Below are positions 1 through 6,166 of a stretch of 17,415 nt of DNA, in pieces. The notes under the pieces are model-generated. The model saw only the letters and a list, made by a program, of their open reading frames with translations, was not told where the DNA came from and searched no databases. Numbering within the stretch: the stretch's first letter is position 1; each line of letters opens with the position of its first letter. This stretch comes from Rhodoblastus sp964425315. Its GTDB lineage: Bacteria; Pseudomonadota; Alphaproteobacteria; Rhizobiales; Beijerinckiaceae. The stretch lies in contig CAYRNB010000068.1 of NCBI GenBank assembly GCA_964425315.1, positions 1 through 17,415 of the forward strand, given 5' to 3'. A program made the translations under genes and the position numbers.

Positions 1-343
1 GGACTTTCGGCGGGCAACAGGGGTTGAGGTCGGCGACAAGGGGCGCGCAAAGCTCAGGGCGTCCGCCGCAGCAATCCTTGAGGAGAAACAGGACAAGCTC
101 GCGCAGGCGGGAAAGCTCGGCGCGATAGACGATCGAGCGGCCGTGGCGCTCGCCGCGCACGAGGCCGGCGTGCGCGAGAATGGAGAGGTGCGAGGACAAA
201 GTGTTTTGCGGCGCCCCGATGCGCCGCGCCAGTTCGCCCGCCGCCACGCCTTTCGGCTCGCTGGCGACCAGCAGCCGAAAGGTTTCGAGGCGCGTCGCCT
301 GCGACAGGGCGGCGAAGGCGGTGAGAGCGTTCAATTCATCCAT
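1..343 (-). CDS. ArsR-family metalloregulatory repressor (3' end outside window)
   Basis: Reading the minus strand from an ATG at 343 gives 114 residues that run off the left edge. The protein opens MDELNALTAFAALSQATRLE, typical of small ArsR/SmtB winged-helix repressors, and has a helix-turn-helix around residues 36-60 (APQNTLSSHLSILAHAGLV) followed by a wing (RHGRSIVYRAE). The C-terminal part carries CCGGRPELC (C91, C92, C99) and a second CC pair at 109-110. This resembles C-terminal thiol sites of arsenic-sensing ArsR proteins such as the Acidithiobacillus type, whereas the E. coli-type ELCVCDL site in helix 3 is absent. By family knowledge it would release DNA on binding As(III)/Sb(III); the ligand here is inferred. 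An AT-rich stretch at 344-377 just upstream is the likely promoter/operator (TATAAC or TATTAT as -10). Arsenic genes may continue to the left of the window. A sulfur- or other metal-sensing role is the alternative. Confidence 0.9.
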   Translation of the reverse strand, partial: MDELNALTAFAALSQATRLETFRLLVASEPKGVAAGELARRIGAPQNTLSSHLSILAHAGLVRGERHGRSIVYRAELSRLRELVLFLLKDCCGGRPELCAPLVADLNPCCPPKV

Positions 344-370
344 ATATCCAGAATAATAGAAATGTTATAC

Positions 371-408
371 GACAACAAGCCTCGCGCCAAAATATTCCGC
401 GCGAGGCT
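371..408 (-). terminator. Rho-independent terminator after the SQR-like gene
   Basis: On the minus strand a perfect 10-bp stem, AGCCTCGCGC (408-399) pairing with GCGCGAGGCT (387-378), encloses an 11-nt AT-rich loop and is followed by the T-rich run TTGTTGTC (378-371). It starts 6 bp after the TAA of the SQR-like gene and ends about 30 bp before the arsR start codon. It therefore probably separates the two same-strand genes into different transcripts. Confidence 0.75.
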
Positions 409-414
409 GCGGCC

Positions 415-1542
415 TTAGCGATAGGGGCGCAGATAGCGGCGCTCGAAGGCGCGCTTCATCCAATGGAAGGGCTTTAGGGCCGGGCTGACGAAATTGAACT
501 TCTCGCTGCGGAAAACCATGATCCCCTTGTCGAGCGAATCGACGATGCAGATCAGTTCGGCCTTGAACTTGGTCTGCGGCTCGTGGCCGGCGAGAATCGC
601 GGCGATATTGCGCGCGGCGGCCTGGGCCTGCAGATCGGCCTGGTGCGCCTGTTTCGCCATCCAGTCCGGCCCCGGAAAGGAGCCGACGTCGCCGGCGGCC
701 CAGACATTGGGCCGTCCCTCGACCCGGCAGAGCGCATCGGCGACCACCAGGCCGCCGGGCGAAAGCGGCAGGTCGGCCTTCTGCAGCCAGGCCGGTCCGG
801 TGACGCCGGGCATGAACAGGATCAGGTCGGCGTCGATCTCGCCGCCCGCGGTCACGACCTTTTTTTCCTCCAGCTTCACCATCTTGTGGCCGAGATGGGT
901 TTCGATGCCGCGCTTTTTCATTTCGGCGAGCAGTCCGTCCACCGCCTTGGCGCCGAGCCGCGCGCCGGGCCGCGGCGCCGGGCTGAAGAAGGTCATTTTG
1001 AATTTTTCGCGGCGGCCCTGCTGGCGCAATAAAGATTCGATGATGAGCAGGAATTCGAACATGGGCCCGCCGCGCATCGCCCCCGGCTCGTTGGGATTGC
1101 TGGCGAAGCCGATGGCGATCGAGCCGCCGTCCATGGCGGCGAGACGCCGCGCGATTTCCTCGCCGACGGCGATCCCCTCGCAGGGAATGAGGGCGTTTTC
1201 GATGCCGGGAAGCTTGCGGATGAAGCGCGCTCCCGTGGCGATAATCAGATGATCGTTGGAAAAGTCGCCCTGGTCGGTCTGGACGACCCGGCCGCCCTCG
1301 GCGAGGCCCGTGACCTCGGCCTTGATGAAGCTGATCTTTTCGCGCGCGAAAAATCCGGCGAGGGGAATTTTCAGCTCCTCAGCCTTGCACAGGCCGGCGG
1401 GCAGCCAGATGACGCTCGGCAGATAGTGCAATTCGTCGCGCGGCGAAATCATCACGATTTCCGCATCGACCTTGAGGCGGCGCAATTCGCGCGCCGCCGT
1501 CAGGCCGGCGAAACCGGAGCCGAGAATGGCGATCGTCGTCAT
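415..1542 (-). CDS. SQR-like FAD/NAD(P)-binding oxidoreductase
   Basis: This 375-residue protein belongs to the two-dinucleotide-binding-domain flavoprotein family, closest in appearance to sulfide:quinone oxidoreductases and flavocytochrome c sulfide dehydrogenase flavoproteins. The N-terminal FAD site is GSGFAG (8-13) with E19 and the HYLPS segment (39-43) of SQR-like proteins; ATGAR is at 102-106, and the second FAD contact AAGDVG at 282-287. Catalytic SQRs use cysteines equivalent to C128, C160 and C356 of the Acidithiobacillus enzyme. By eye C121 and C332 match the first and third, but the central one, expected in the segment GAMRGGPMFEF (154-164), reads Arg157. Sulfide oxidation is therefore doubtful. 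No C-terminal transmembrane segment is seen; the basic, aromatic tail could be a membrane anchor, as in monotopic SQRs. The ATG at 1542 is preceded by AAGGA at 7 bp. A terminator follows. Confidence 0.85.
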   Translation of the reverse strand: MTTIAILGSGFAGLTAARELRRLKVDAEIVMISPRDELHYLPSVIWLPAGLCKAEELKIPLAGFFAREKISFIKAEVTGLAEGGRVVQTDQGDFSNDHLIIATGARFIRKLPGIENALIPCEGIAVGEEIARRLAAMDGGSIAIGFASNPNEPGAMRGGPMFEFLLIIESLLRQQGRREKFKMTFFSPAPRPGARLGAKAVDGLLAEMKKRGIETHLGHKMVKLEEKKVVTAGGEIDADLILFMPGVTGPAWLQKADLPLSPGGLVVADALCRVEGRPNVWAAGDVGSFPGPDWMAKQAHQADLQAQAAARNIAAILAGHEPQTKFKAELICIVDSLDKGIMVFRSEKFNFVSPALKPFHWMKRAFERRYLRPYR

Positions 1543-1589
1543 GGGCCGATCCTTCTTCTGGTCAAACGTCAGGCCGTCGCGGCGCGCGT

Positions 1590-2468
1590 TCAGGCGCCGA
1601 ATTTACGCAGGAATTTCCAGATAGCCACGCCGGCGTTGAATTCTTTCGACGCGGCGCGTTCATGGCGTTCCCCGCCGATGTGGATGATCTCGACCGGTTT
1701 CTGGCAATGCGCGAAACGTTCGACGACGATCCGGGTGTGGCCCGCGCGCCTGCGCTCGATGAAATGAGCGGGATGCGTTCTGGCGGCGCAATGGGCCGCT
1801 CTGGCGAAGATTTCCGCCGCTTTGGTCGCTGGCGGTTTGGCCCAGCGTTCGTTCGCCCTCTTTTTCTCGTCGGTTTTTCGCGCCGTGGCCGGCCGTCTCT
1901 CCGCGCTTTCGCCGTTTTCGACGGCAAGATAGGCGATCGGCCGCCGAGGCCTGCATCTCTCCGCGAGATCGGCCGGCAAGGACGTCGCCACGGTCGCCAG
2001 TCCCGTGACCGGCAAGCCGATTCCGGCGCAGGCGGCGCGAATGGCCATAGCGGCGCCGCTGGAAACGCCGATCAGGAAGACCCGGCGCCGGTCCACCCGG
2101 CTGTTCCTGGCGATGCGCGCGACGAGGTCGCGCAAGAACATGAGATCGCGCCTGGCCGCTGCGCCCGGCTTCTCCGCCCACCGGCCTTTGATCGCTTCGG
2201 GATAGACGAAAATCGCGCTGGTCGAATGGGAGAACCCCTCCATGCCCAGGCGGCGACGAATGAGCGAGGCGTGGGAATTGGTCCCGTGCAAAACGATCAC
2301 CAGCGGCCGTCTGCGCAGTTTCAGCGGCTCGCGCAATATCACCGTGGCCGTTCGCTTTACGCCGTCGGCCTTAAGCGTCAAACGCGCCGCGGCCGCAGGC
2401 GCCGGCGCCCAGGCGGCGGCGGCGATGAGCGCCGCGGCGCAAAAATGGACGATCGTCCTGATCGACAT
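1590..2468 (-). CDS. Secreted LpqC/PHB-depolymerase-like alpha/beta hydrolase, possibly degenerate
   Basis: The 292-residue product has a signal peptide (about residues 1-28, ending APAAAA) and an alpha/beta-hydrolase core of the esterase/PHB depolymerase (LpqC, CE1-like) type. Visible are the oxyanion-side HGT (61-63), the conserved VDRRRVFLIGVSSGAAMA stretch with the nucleophile elbow G134-V-S136-S-G138, and a C-terminal EIIHIGGERHE with H269 where the family has GGGH. The acid residue normally found in an NGTADP-like motif is not visible: the matching stretch reads ENGESAE (184-190). It is followed by an unusual Arg/Lys-rich segment (191-208). Substrate is unknown; short-chain polyesters or esterified aromatics are family-typical. 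The start at 2468 was chosen over the upstream ATG at 2558 because GGAG lies 8 bp before it, a signal peptide follows directly, and the promoter candidate at 2535-2562 overlaps the upstream ATG. Confidence 0.8.
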   Translation of the reverse strand: MSIRTIVHFCAAALIAAAAWAPAPAAAARLTLKADGVKRTATVILREPLKLRRRPLVIVLHGTNSHASLIRRRLGMEGFSHSTSAIFVYPEAIKGRWAEKPGAAARRDLMFLRDLVARIARNSRVDRRRVFLIGVSSGAAMAIRAACAGIGLPVTGLATVATSLPADLAERCRPRRPIAYLAVENGESAERRPATARKTDEKKRANERWAKPPATKAAEIFARAAHCAARTHPAHFIERRRAGHTRIVVERFAHCQKPVEIIHIGGERHERAASKEFNAGVAIWKFLRKFGA

Positions 2469-2534
2469 AATCGTCTCCGAATTCTCACGCCGCTTTGACC
2501 CGCCGACGACTCGCGCGGCGGAAGGCGCAAGGGA

Positions 2535-2562
2535 AATATAGCCCAAACGCGACCTCATTCAA
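2535..2562 (-). promoter_or_regulatory. Sigma70-like promoter for the secreted hydrolase
   Basis: On the minus strand TTGAAT (2562-2557) and TATATT (2540-2535) are separated by 16 bp, a good match to housekeeping promoter boxes in otherwise GC-rich DNA. The predicted transcript would start near 2528 and leave a leader of about 60 nt before the ATG at 2468. The rest of the divergent intergenic region (2469-2729) holds only a 10-bp palindrome, CAGGCGCCTG at 2606-2615, and no clear promoter for the plus-strand genes. Confidence 0.5.
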
Positions 2563-2729
2563 TTACGCGGGGCCGATCCGCCTTCGGCTTACGGCCGCCG
2601 GGCGTCAGGCGCCTGCCAGCCGCTCCGACCCATGGCTCCCCGCGCTTCTGGAACTTCCTCCATCGTTCATCAGCTCCGCTGGCCTTTCAATTCGAATTCG
2701 TCGATGATACGAGGCGAGCAGGGGGAAAG

Positions 2730-3128
2730 ATGGCGCGAGGCGAAGCCAAACCGGAGGCAAGAGAAACCAACCGTCGGCTCATCGCCGGCGTGGTCGTTTT
2801 CGCCTTCCTCCTCCAATCCTTCGCTCTTTTCGCGATTGGGACGCGCGCCGCGGCTTCGTCCTTATCGCCATCGGGATTTGCAGCCTACGCCCAACACGGC
2901 CTTATTTGCGGCAGTCATTTCGCCGGCGGCGACCAGCGGAATGACGTCGGCGGATGCCCGATGTGCAAAACATTGGGCTGCGCCACGCCGGGTACGCCCG
3001 TCATCGCTCTGGCGATTGCGCCGGGCGAGCGCCTCATCGGTCTGCTTTCGGTCATCTCGACGGAGATTGCGCCGCGGACGCCGCCTTACAATGTCGCCCG
3101 ACCGCGCGGCCCCCCAGCCATAGTCTGA
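2730..3128 (+). CDS. DUF2946-like small Cys/His protein, copper-locus associated
   Basis: This 132-residue protein has one hydrophobic segment (about 17-37, LIAGVVVFAFLLQSFALFAI) after a charged N-terminus, which makes it an uncleaved anchor or an export signal. The outer part contains H56, C60, H63 and a CPMCKTLGC motif with C76, C79 and C84, a potential metal-binding site. Length, single N-terminal hydrophobic helix and the CPxC motif fit DUF2946, a family often found in copper-related gene clusters; no biochemical function is established. The ATG at 2730 is preceded by GGGGGA at a suitable distance. It leads a plus-strand run with the His-initiated beta-rich protein and CopD, 163 bp before the next gene, which supports a copper-handling role by context only. 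The family assignment is from motif and context, so it remains moderately certain. Confidence 0.65.
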   Translation: MARGEAKPEARETNRRLIAGVVVFAFLLQSFALFAIGTRAAASSLSPSGFAAYAQHGLICGSHFAGGDQRNDVGGCPMCKTLGCATPGTPVIALAIAPGERLIGLLSVISTEIAPRTPPYNVARPRGPPAIV

Positions 3129-3251
3129 AAATTCTTTTCGTTCGACGCGCTCTTCCGCGTCCGGCCGCTTTGCGCCGGGCGCGCGAAACCCGCGCCTCTT
3201 ACCTTCCATTTCTTTGCGCCTCGGCAAGAACGCCGGGCGCCGCGCCGACTA

Positions 3252-3266
3252 GGCTCGGTTCGAGCC
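3252..3266. repeat. Short dyad upstream of the 319-residue secreted protein
   Basis: GGCTCG-GTT-CGAGCC forms a perfect 6-bp inverted repeat with a 3-nt centre, ending 25 bp before the ATG at 3292. It could be an operator half-site pair or a small leader hairpin. There is no T-run, so it is not a terminator. The remaining intergenic sequence (3129-3251) shows nothing else recognisable. Confidence 0.3.
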
Positions 3267-3291
3267 GCGCAGATAAATTCAAGAGGAAACC

Positions 3292-4251
3292 ATGTTTTCA
3301 CGCGTGACTTCACGTCTACTGGGCGTTTTCGCGCTCATCGCCGGCGCTTCGCCCGCTTTCGCCCACACCATCGTTGGCAACCGCATCTTTCCCGTGACGC
3401 TCGCCATCGACGATCCCGGCGTCAACGACGAATTGGCGCTGCCGACTTTCGCCTATATGACCGACGCCAATCCCGATCACACGCCGGGGCCGATCTCCTA
3501 TACGCTTGGCTGGGAATACGCCAAGCGGATCACCTCCACGCTCGCCTTCTCCATCGGCTCGGAAGGCTATAGCTGGCAGAAAAGGCCGAACGCCGAAGGC
3601 TGGGGCAATATCGAAACCCAGCTCAAATATGTCTTCTGGCAGAATGCTGAGGCGCAATCGATCGTCGCCGGCGCGCTCAATGTCGAGTGGGGCAGAACCG
3701 GCAGCCCGCAAAGCGCCTCGCTGCCCTCCGATCCCTTCTCCACCGTCACCTTGAAACTTTACGCCGGCAAGGGTTTCGGCGACGCCTCGGCCGATTGGCT
3801 CAAGCCTTTCGCCGTCACCGGCGAAGTCGACTATTCCATGCCGACGACGACGGTCAACGCCGATGGCAGCCTCAATCCCACTGCGCTGACCTATGGCGCG
3901 ACGCTGCAATACAGCCTGATGTATATGAATTCCTTCGTACGGGAGCTGCCGACGCCGTTCCGGCGGCTGATCCCCGCCTTCGAGATGGCTTTCTCCACGC
4001 CGATCTCCAACGTTCCCGCCACGGCGCCCGGCGATTTCAACGCGCATACGACCACCGGCGTCGTCGGTCCGTCGCTCTATTACATGGGCCAATATTTCGA
4101 AATCGGGGCCATGGCGCAGATCCCGATCAACCGCGCGAGCGGCGCCCATGTCGGCGCCATCGCGACCATCGATTTCTTCCTCGACGACATCGCCCCCAAC
4201 TCCCTGGGCAAGCCCCTGTTCGGCCCCTCGCAGCCGCATGGCCTCTATTGA
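3292..4251 (+). CDS. Unrecognised secreted beta-rich protein with predicted N-terminal His
   Basis: I do not recognise this 319-residue protein. It has a clear signal peptide, with a basic start, a hydrophobic core LLGVFALIAGASPAFA and a predicted cut at AFA|H after residue 24. The mature chain would therefore start with histidine (HTIVGNR). The rest is rich in alternating aromatic and small residues (for example ISYTLGWEY, IETQLKYVFW, VGPSLYYMGQYFEIGAMA), has no cysteine and few charged clusters, which fits an outer-membrane or periplasmic beta-barrel. Other histidines are at NPDH, FNAH, GAHV and the C-terminal PHGLY. The ATG is preceded by AGAGGA at 5-6 bp. It sits between a DUF2946-like gene and CopD and ends 10 bp before a further ATG at 4262, so co-transcription is likely. 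A mature N-terminal His can form a copper site, as in CopC or PmoB, but this is inference; a transport barrel is the alternative. Confidence 0.75.
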   Translation: MFSRVTSRLLGVFALIAGASPAFAHTIVGNRIFPVTLAIDDPGVNDELALPTFAYMTDANPDHTPGPISYTLGWEYAKRITSTLAFSIGSEGYSWQKRPNAEGWGNIETQLKYVFWQNAEAQSIVAGALNVEWGRTGSPQSASLPSDPFSTVTLKLYAGKGFGDASADWLKPFAVTGEVDYSMPTTTVNADGSLNPTALTYGATLQYSLMYMNSFVRELPTPFRRLIPAFEMAFSTPISNVPATAPGDFNAHTTTGVVGPSLYYMGQYFEIGAMAQIPINRASGAHVGAIATIDFFLDDIAPNSLGKPLFGPSQPHGLY

Positions 4252-4261
4252 GGAGATCATC

Positions 4262-4277
4262 ATGAACAAGTTCCGGC
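4262..4277 (+). CDS. Start of a gene cut by the scaffold gap
   Basis: An ATG at 4262 follows AGGAG at 7 bp and lies 10 bp after the previous stop, a strong translation start. Only MNKFR is readable before the N run. The reading frame of the CopD part beyond the gap cannot be linked because the gap length is unknown. It may be the start of a separate gene, for which a periplasmic CopC-type copper protein would be usual, or of a CopC-CopD fusion. Identity is inferred from neighbours only. Confidence 0.5.
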
Positions 4278-4377
4278 NNNNNNNNNNNNNNNNNNNNNNN
4301 NNNNNNNNNNNNNNNNNNNNNNNNNNNNNNNNNNNNNNNNNNNNNNNNNNNNNNNNNNNNNNNNNNNNNNNNNNNNN
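4278..4377. other. Assembly gap of exactly 100 N
   Basis: A run of exactly 100 undetermined bases is the conventional placeholder for a scaffold gap of unknown size. It interrupts the copper-like gene cluster, so apparent reading frames through it have no meaning. Confidence 0.95.
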
Positions 4378-4931
4378 CGCGCTGGCGATTTCTTTCCGTC
4401 GCCCTGGCCTCGGTCGGCGGTCTGCTGCTCATCGACCAGGCCTGGTTCGGCCACGCCGCCGACGGCGGCCCCGCGACCATGGCCATTTACGCCGTGCATG
4501 TCCTTGCGGCGGGCGCCTGGGTCGGCAGCTTGGCGGCGTTGGCCCTGGCCCTGTCCACAGCCAGCCGTGGCGTGGCGGCGCGCGCGGATATGGCGGCTCT
4601 CATGGCCGATTATTCCTGGCCCGCCCTGATGGCCGTCGCGGCGATCGCCGGCAGCGGCGCCGTCATGGCCGCCCATGGACTGCGCGAAAACTTGGCGGAT
4701 CTGTTCGCTGCGCCCTATGGACAAATTGTGCTGCTCAAGGCCGGCGTTTTCGCAGCCATGCTGGTATGCGCTTTGGGCAATCGTTTCATTTTCACGCCCC
4801 GCCTCACCGCCACGGGCGCGGATGAAACGCCCGCCGCGCGCCTGCGCGCCAGCGTCACGTTCGAATTCGCTCTGGGTCTCGTGGTTCTCGCCGCCGCCGC
4901 GCTTCTCGGCGTGACCATGCCGATCCGATGA
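4378..4931 (+). CDS. copD: CopD-family copper-resistance inner-membrane protein, 5' end lost in gap
   Basis: The first complete codon after the gap is at 4380, and 183 residues remain before the stop. The sequence continues in frame upstream of the internal ATG at 4479 with a transmembrane helix (FLSVALASVGGLLLIDQAWF), so that ATG is not the real start. Family signatures are HVLAAGAWVGSL, with the His and Trp conserved in CopD, and YGQIVLLKAGVFAAMLVCALGNRF, including the helix-associated YG, K and NR. About five hydrophobic segments are visible. CopD/PcoD proteins work with periplasmic CopC in copper uptake or resistance; which direction applies here is unknown. It is the last gene of the plus-strand cluster and converges, 16 bp apart, on the next minus-strand gene. 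A 6-bp stem (4932-4937 with 4952-4957) spans the junction but lacks a T-run. Confidence 0.8.
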
Positions 4932-4947
4932 ACGGCGCGTTTCAAGC

Positions 4948-5265
4948 CTAACGCCGTCCGATCCTTTCCAGCGCCTCGTCGAGCGCCGGGCCGGTGAACT
5001 GAAACGACAGAAGGACGAGACCGTCGGTTTTTTCCGCCACTTCGGCGTCGAGAAAGCCAAGCATACAGGCGAGGCTTTCCCGCGTTTCGCCGAAGCGTAG
5101 CCGGTCGCCGACCGCGATCGTTTCCTGCGGGCGGATTTGCGCGCGCCAGCAATTGTCGTTCTCACGGGAGACGAGGACGGCTTCGACGCGCGCGATTTGC
5201 CCATCGCGCGCGCGGACGCCGTCGAGACGCAGGCCGGAAGTCATTTGGTCACCGCCATTGTTCAC
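4948..5265 (-). CDS. Stand-alone QueA beta-barrel-domain-like protein
   Basis: The 105-residue product resembles only the central inserted domain of S-adenosylmethionine:tRNA ribosyltransferase-isomerase (QueA). It reads RVEAVLVSRENDNCWRAQIR, then VGDRLRFG (52-59), VLLSFQF (84-90) and ALDEALERIG (94-103), matching in order the QueA stretch that runs from GGKIEVL through PGxxLxxG to the LxxIGHMPLPPY helix. It stops just before the MPLPPYI motif. Both catalytic lobes of QueA are missing, so queuosine synthesis by it is very unlikely. The first start is a GTG at 5265 that overlaps the stop of the upstream stress-protein gene as GTGA, implying translational coupling; an ATG at 5244, seven codons later, is an alternative with a weak GGCGGTG before it. 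Composition equals that of its neighbours and the frame is intact, so it looks like a maintained gene rather than debris. Function unknown. Confidence 0.7.
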   Translation of the reverse strand: MNNGGDQMTSGLRLDGVRARDGQIARVEAVLVSRENDNCWRAQIRPQETIAVGDRLRFGETRESLACMLGFLDAEVAEKTDGLVLLSFQFTGPALDEALERIGRR

Positions 5266-6110
5266 TTCGCCCGCATGAGGAAGACAGGGATTTCCGTATG
5301 GGTGAGAACGTCGCGCGTCACGCCGCCGAGCACGGCCTGCCAGAAGGCGCCATGACGGAAGGCGCCGATGAGCAGGCAGTCGCCGCCGCGCGCCGTGGTT
5401 TCGGCGAGCAATTTCGCCCCGACGCTCATCTGGCCCGGCTCGATGCGTCTGATTTCCGCTTCGATCCCCAGGTAAGCGATAAATTCGCGCGCGGAAGCGT
5501 CATAGGGCTCCGCGCCGAGCTTGGGCGCCCAGAGAAAGGTGATTTTCTCCGCCCTTTTCAGCCACGGCAGGGCGGCCTCCAGCGTCTGCTCCGCGGGTTT
5601 CCCGGGCTTCCAGCCGACGACGATATGCCGGGCAATGACGCGTTCCCGCGCGGCGGCGTTGCGCGGCGCGACCAGCACCAGGCGATGGGCGTCGAAGAGG
5701 GCGCTGTGCAGGGCGTCGGCGGCGTCCATATGGATGGGGCGGCCGACGACGAGGAGGCTGGCGTCATAAGCCTCATGCGCCACGCTCGCCGCTATGTCGC
5801 CTTCGTCGTTGCGCCAGTGAAGCTCGATCCCATCCGGTTGGGAGGCGGCGAAGGCGTCGAAAATGGCCTTGATGCGGGCGAGCCGTTCCTCCGGCGCGCC
5901 CTCATAGAGATCGCGCAGGCGCTGAATGTCCTGCTCCTCGGCGGAAACCAGGCTGTGCTTGGCGTCGAAGCCGACATGGGCGGCGCAGATGTCGGCTTCG
6001 AAGCCGCAGCTCGCGGCCAGGGCGCATTGCAGGGTCGAAAGCGCCGTTTCGGCTTCGGGCAGAAGCGCACAAATATGCAGCGACGCGGGCGCCTCGGTTG
6101 ATTCGGTCAT
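5262..6110 (-). CDS. Tandem-domain universal stress protein
   Basis: This 282-residue protein is the length of a double UspA protein. The first half (about 10-150) contains the VVGRPIH turn at 121-127 and ends in RLVLVAP. The second half (about 160-280) starts RHIVVGWKPG and contains LLIGAFRHG followed by LGGVTRDVLTHTEIPVFLM, the usual C-terminal Usp signature. In the nucleotide-binding loop, G-x2-G-x9-G(S/T), the second glycine position appears to be R252, so ATP binding is uncertain. Usp proteins are cytoplasmic and act in stress survival, often as partners of transporters encoded beside them. The ATG at 6110 has GGGAG at 9 bp. The gene follows the RND adaptor with a 56-bp gap and overlaps the QueA-like gene by 4 bp, so it probably belongs to the efflux operon. 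Confidence 0.9.
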   Translation of the reverse strand: MTESTEAPASLHICALLPEAETALSTLQCALAASCGFEADICAAHVGFDAKHSLVSAEEQDIQRLRDLYEGAPEERLARIKAIFDAFAASQPDGIELHWRNDEGDIAASVAHEAYDASLLVVGRPIHMDAADALHSALFDAHRLVLVAPRNAAARERVIARHIVVGWKPGKPAEQTLEAALPWLKRAEKITFLWAPKLGAEPYDASAREFIAYLGIEAEIRRIEPGQMSVGAKLLAETTARGGDCLLIGAFRHGAFWQAVLGGVTRDVLTHTEIPVFLMRAK

Positions 6111-6166
6111 GAGGTTTTTCTCCCGCGGACGATATTACACCCCAGCCGCCCGCGGCCAAACATCGG

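Noticed and set aside
143..418. 91-residue plus-strand frame at the left edge
   Set aside because: It is antisense to the ArsR gene, which has clear family motifs on the minus strand, and overlaps the terminator.
1590..2558. Longer form of the secreted hydrolase starting at 2558
   Set aside because: The ATG at 2558 lies within the predicted -35 box, and the shorter form has both GGAG spacing and an immediate signal peptide.
4148..4825. Long open frames running through the N block
   Set aside because: They exist only because N codons are treated as open; the gap length is unknown, so no frame crosses it validly.
4932..4957. Possible bidirectional terminator between the convergent CopD and QueA-like genes
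   Set aside because: The stem is 6 bp with a 14-nt loop and no T-run on either strand; expected by chance at this base composition.
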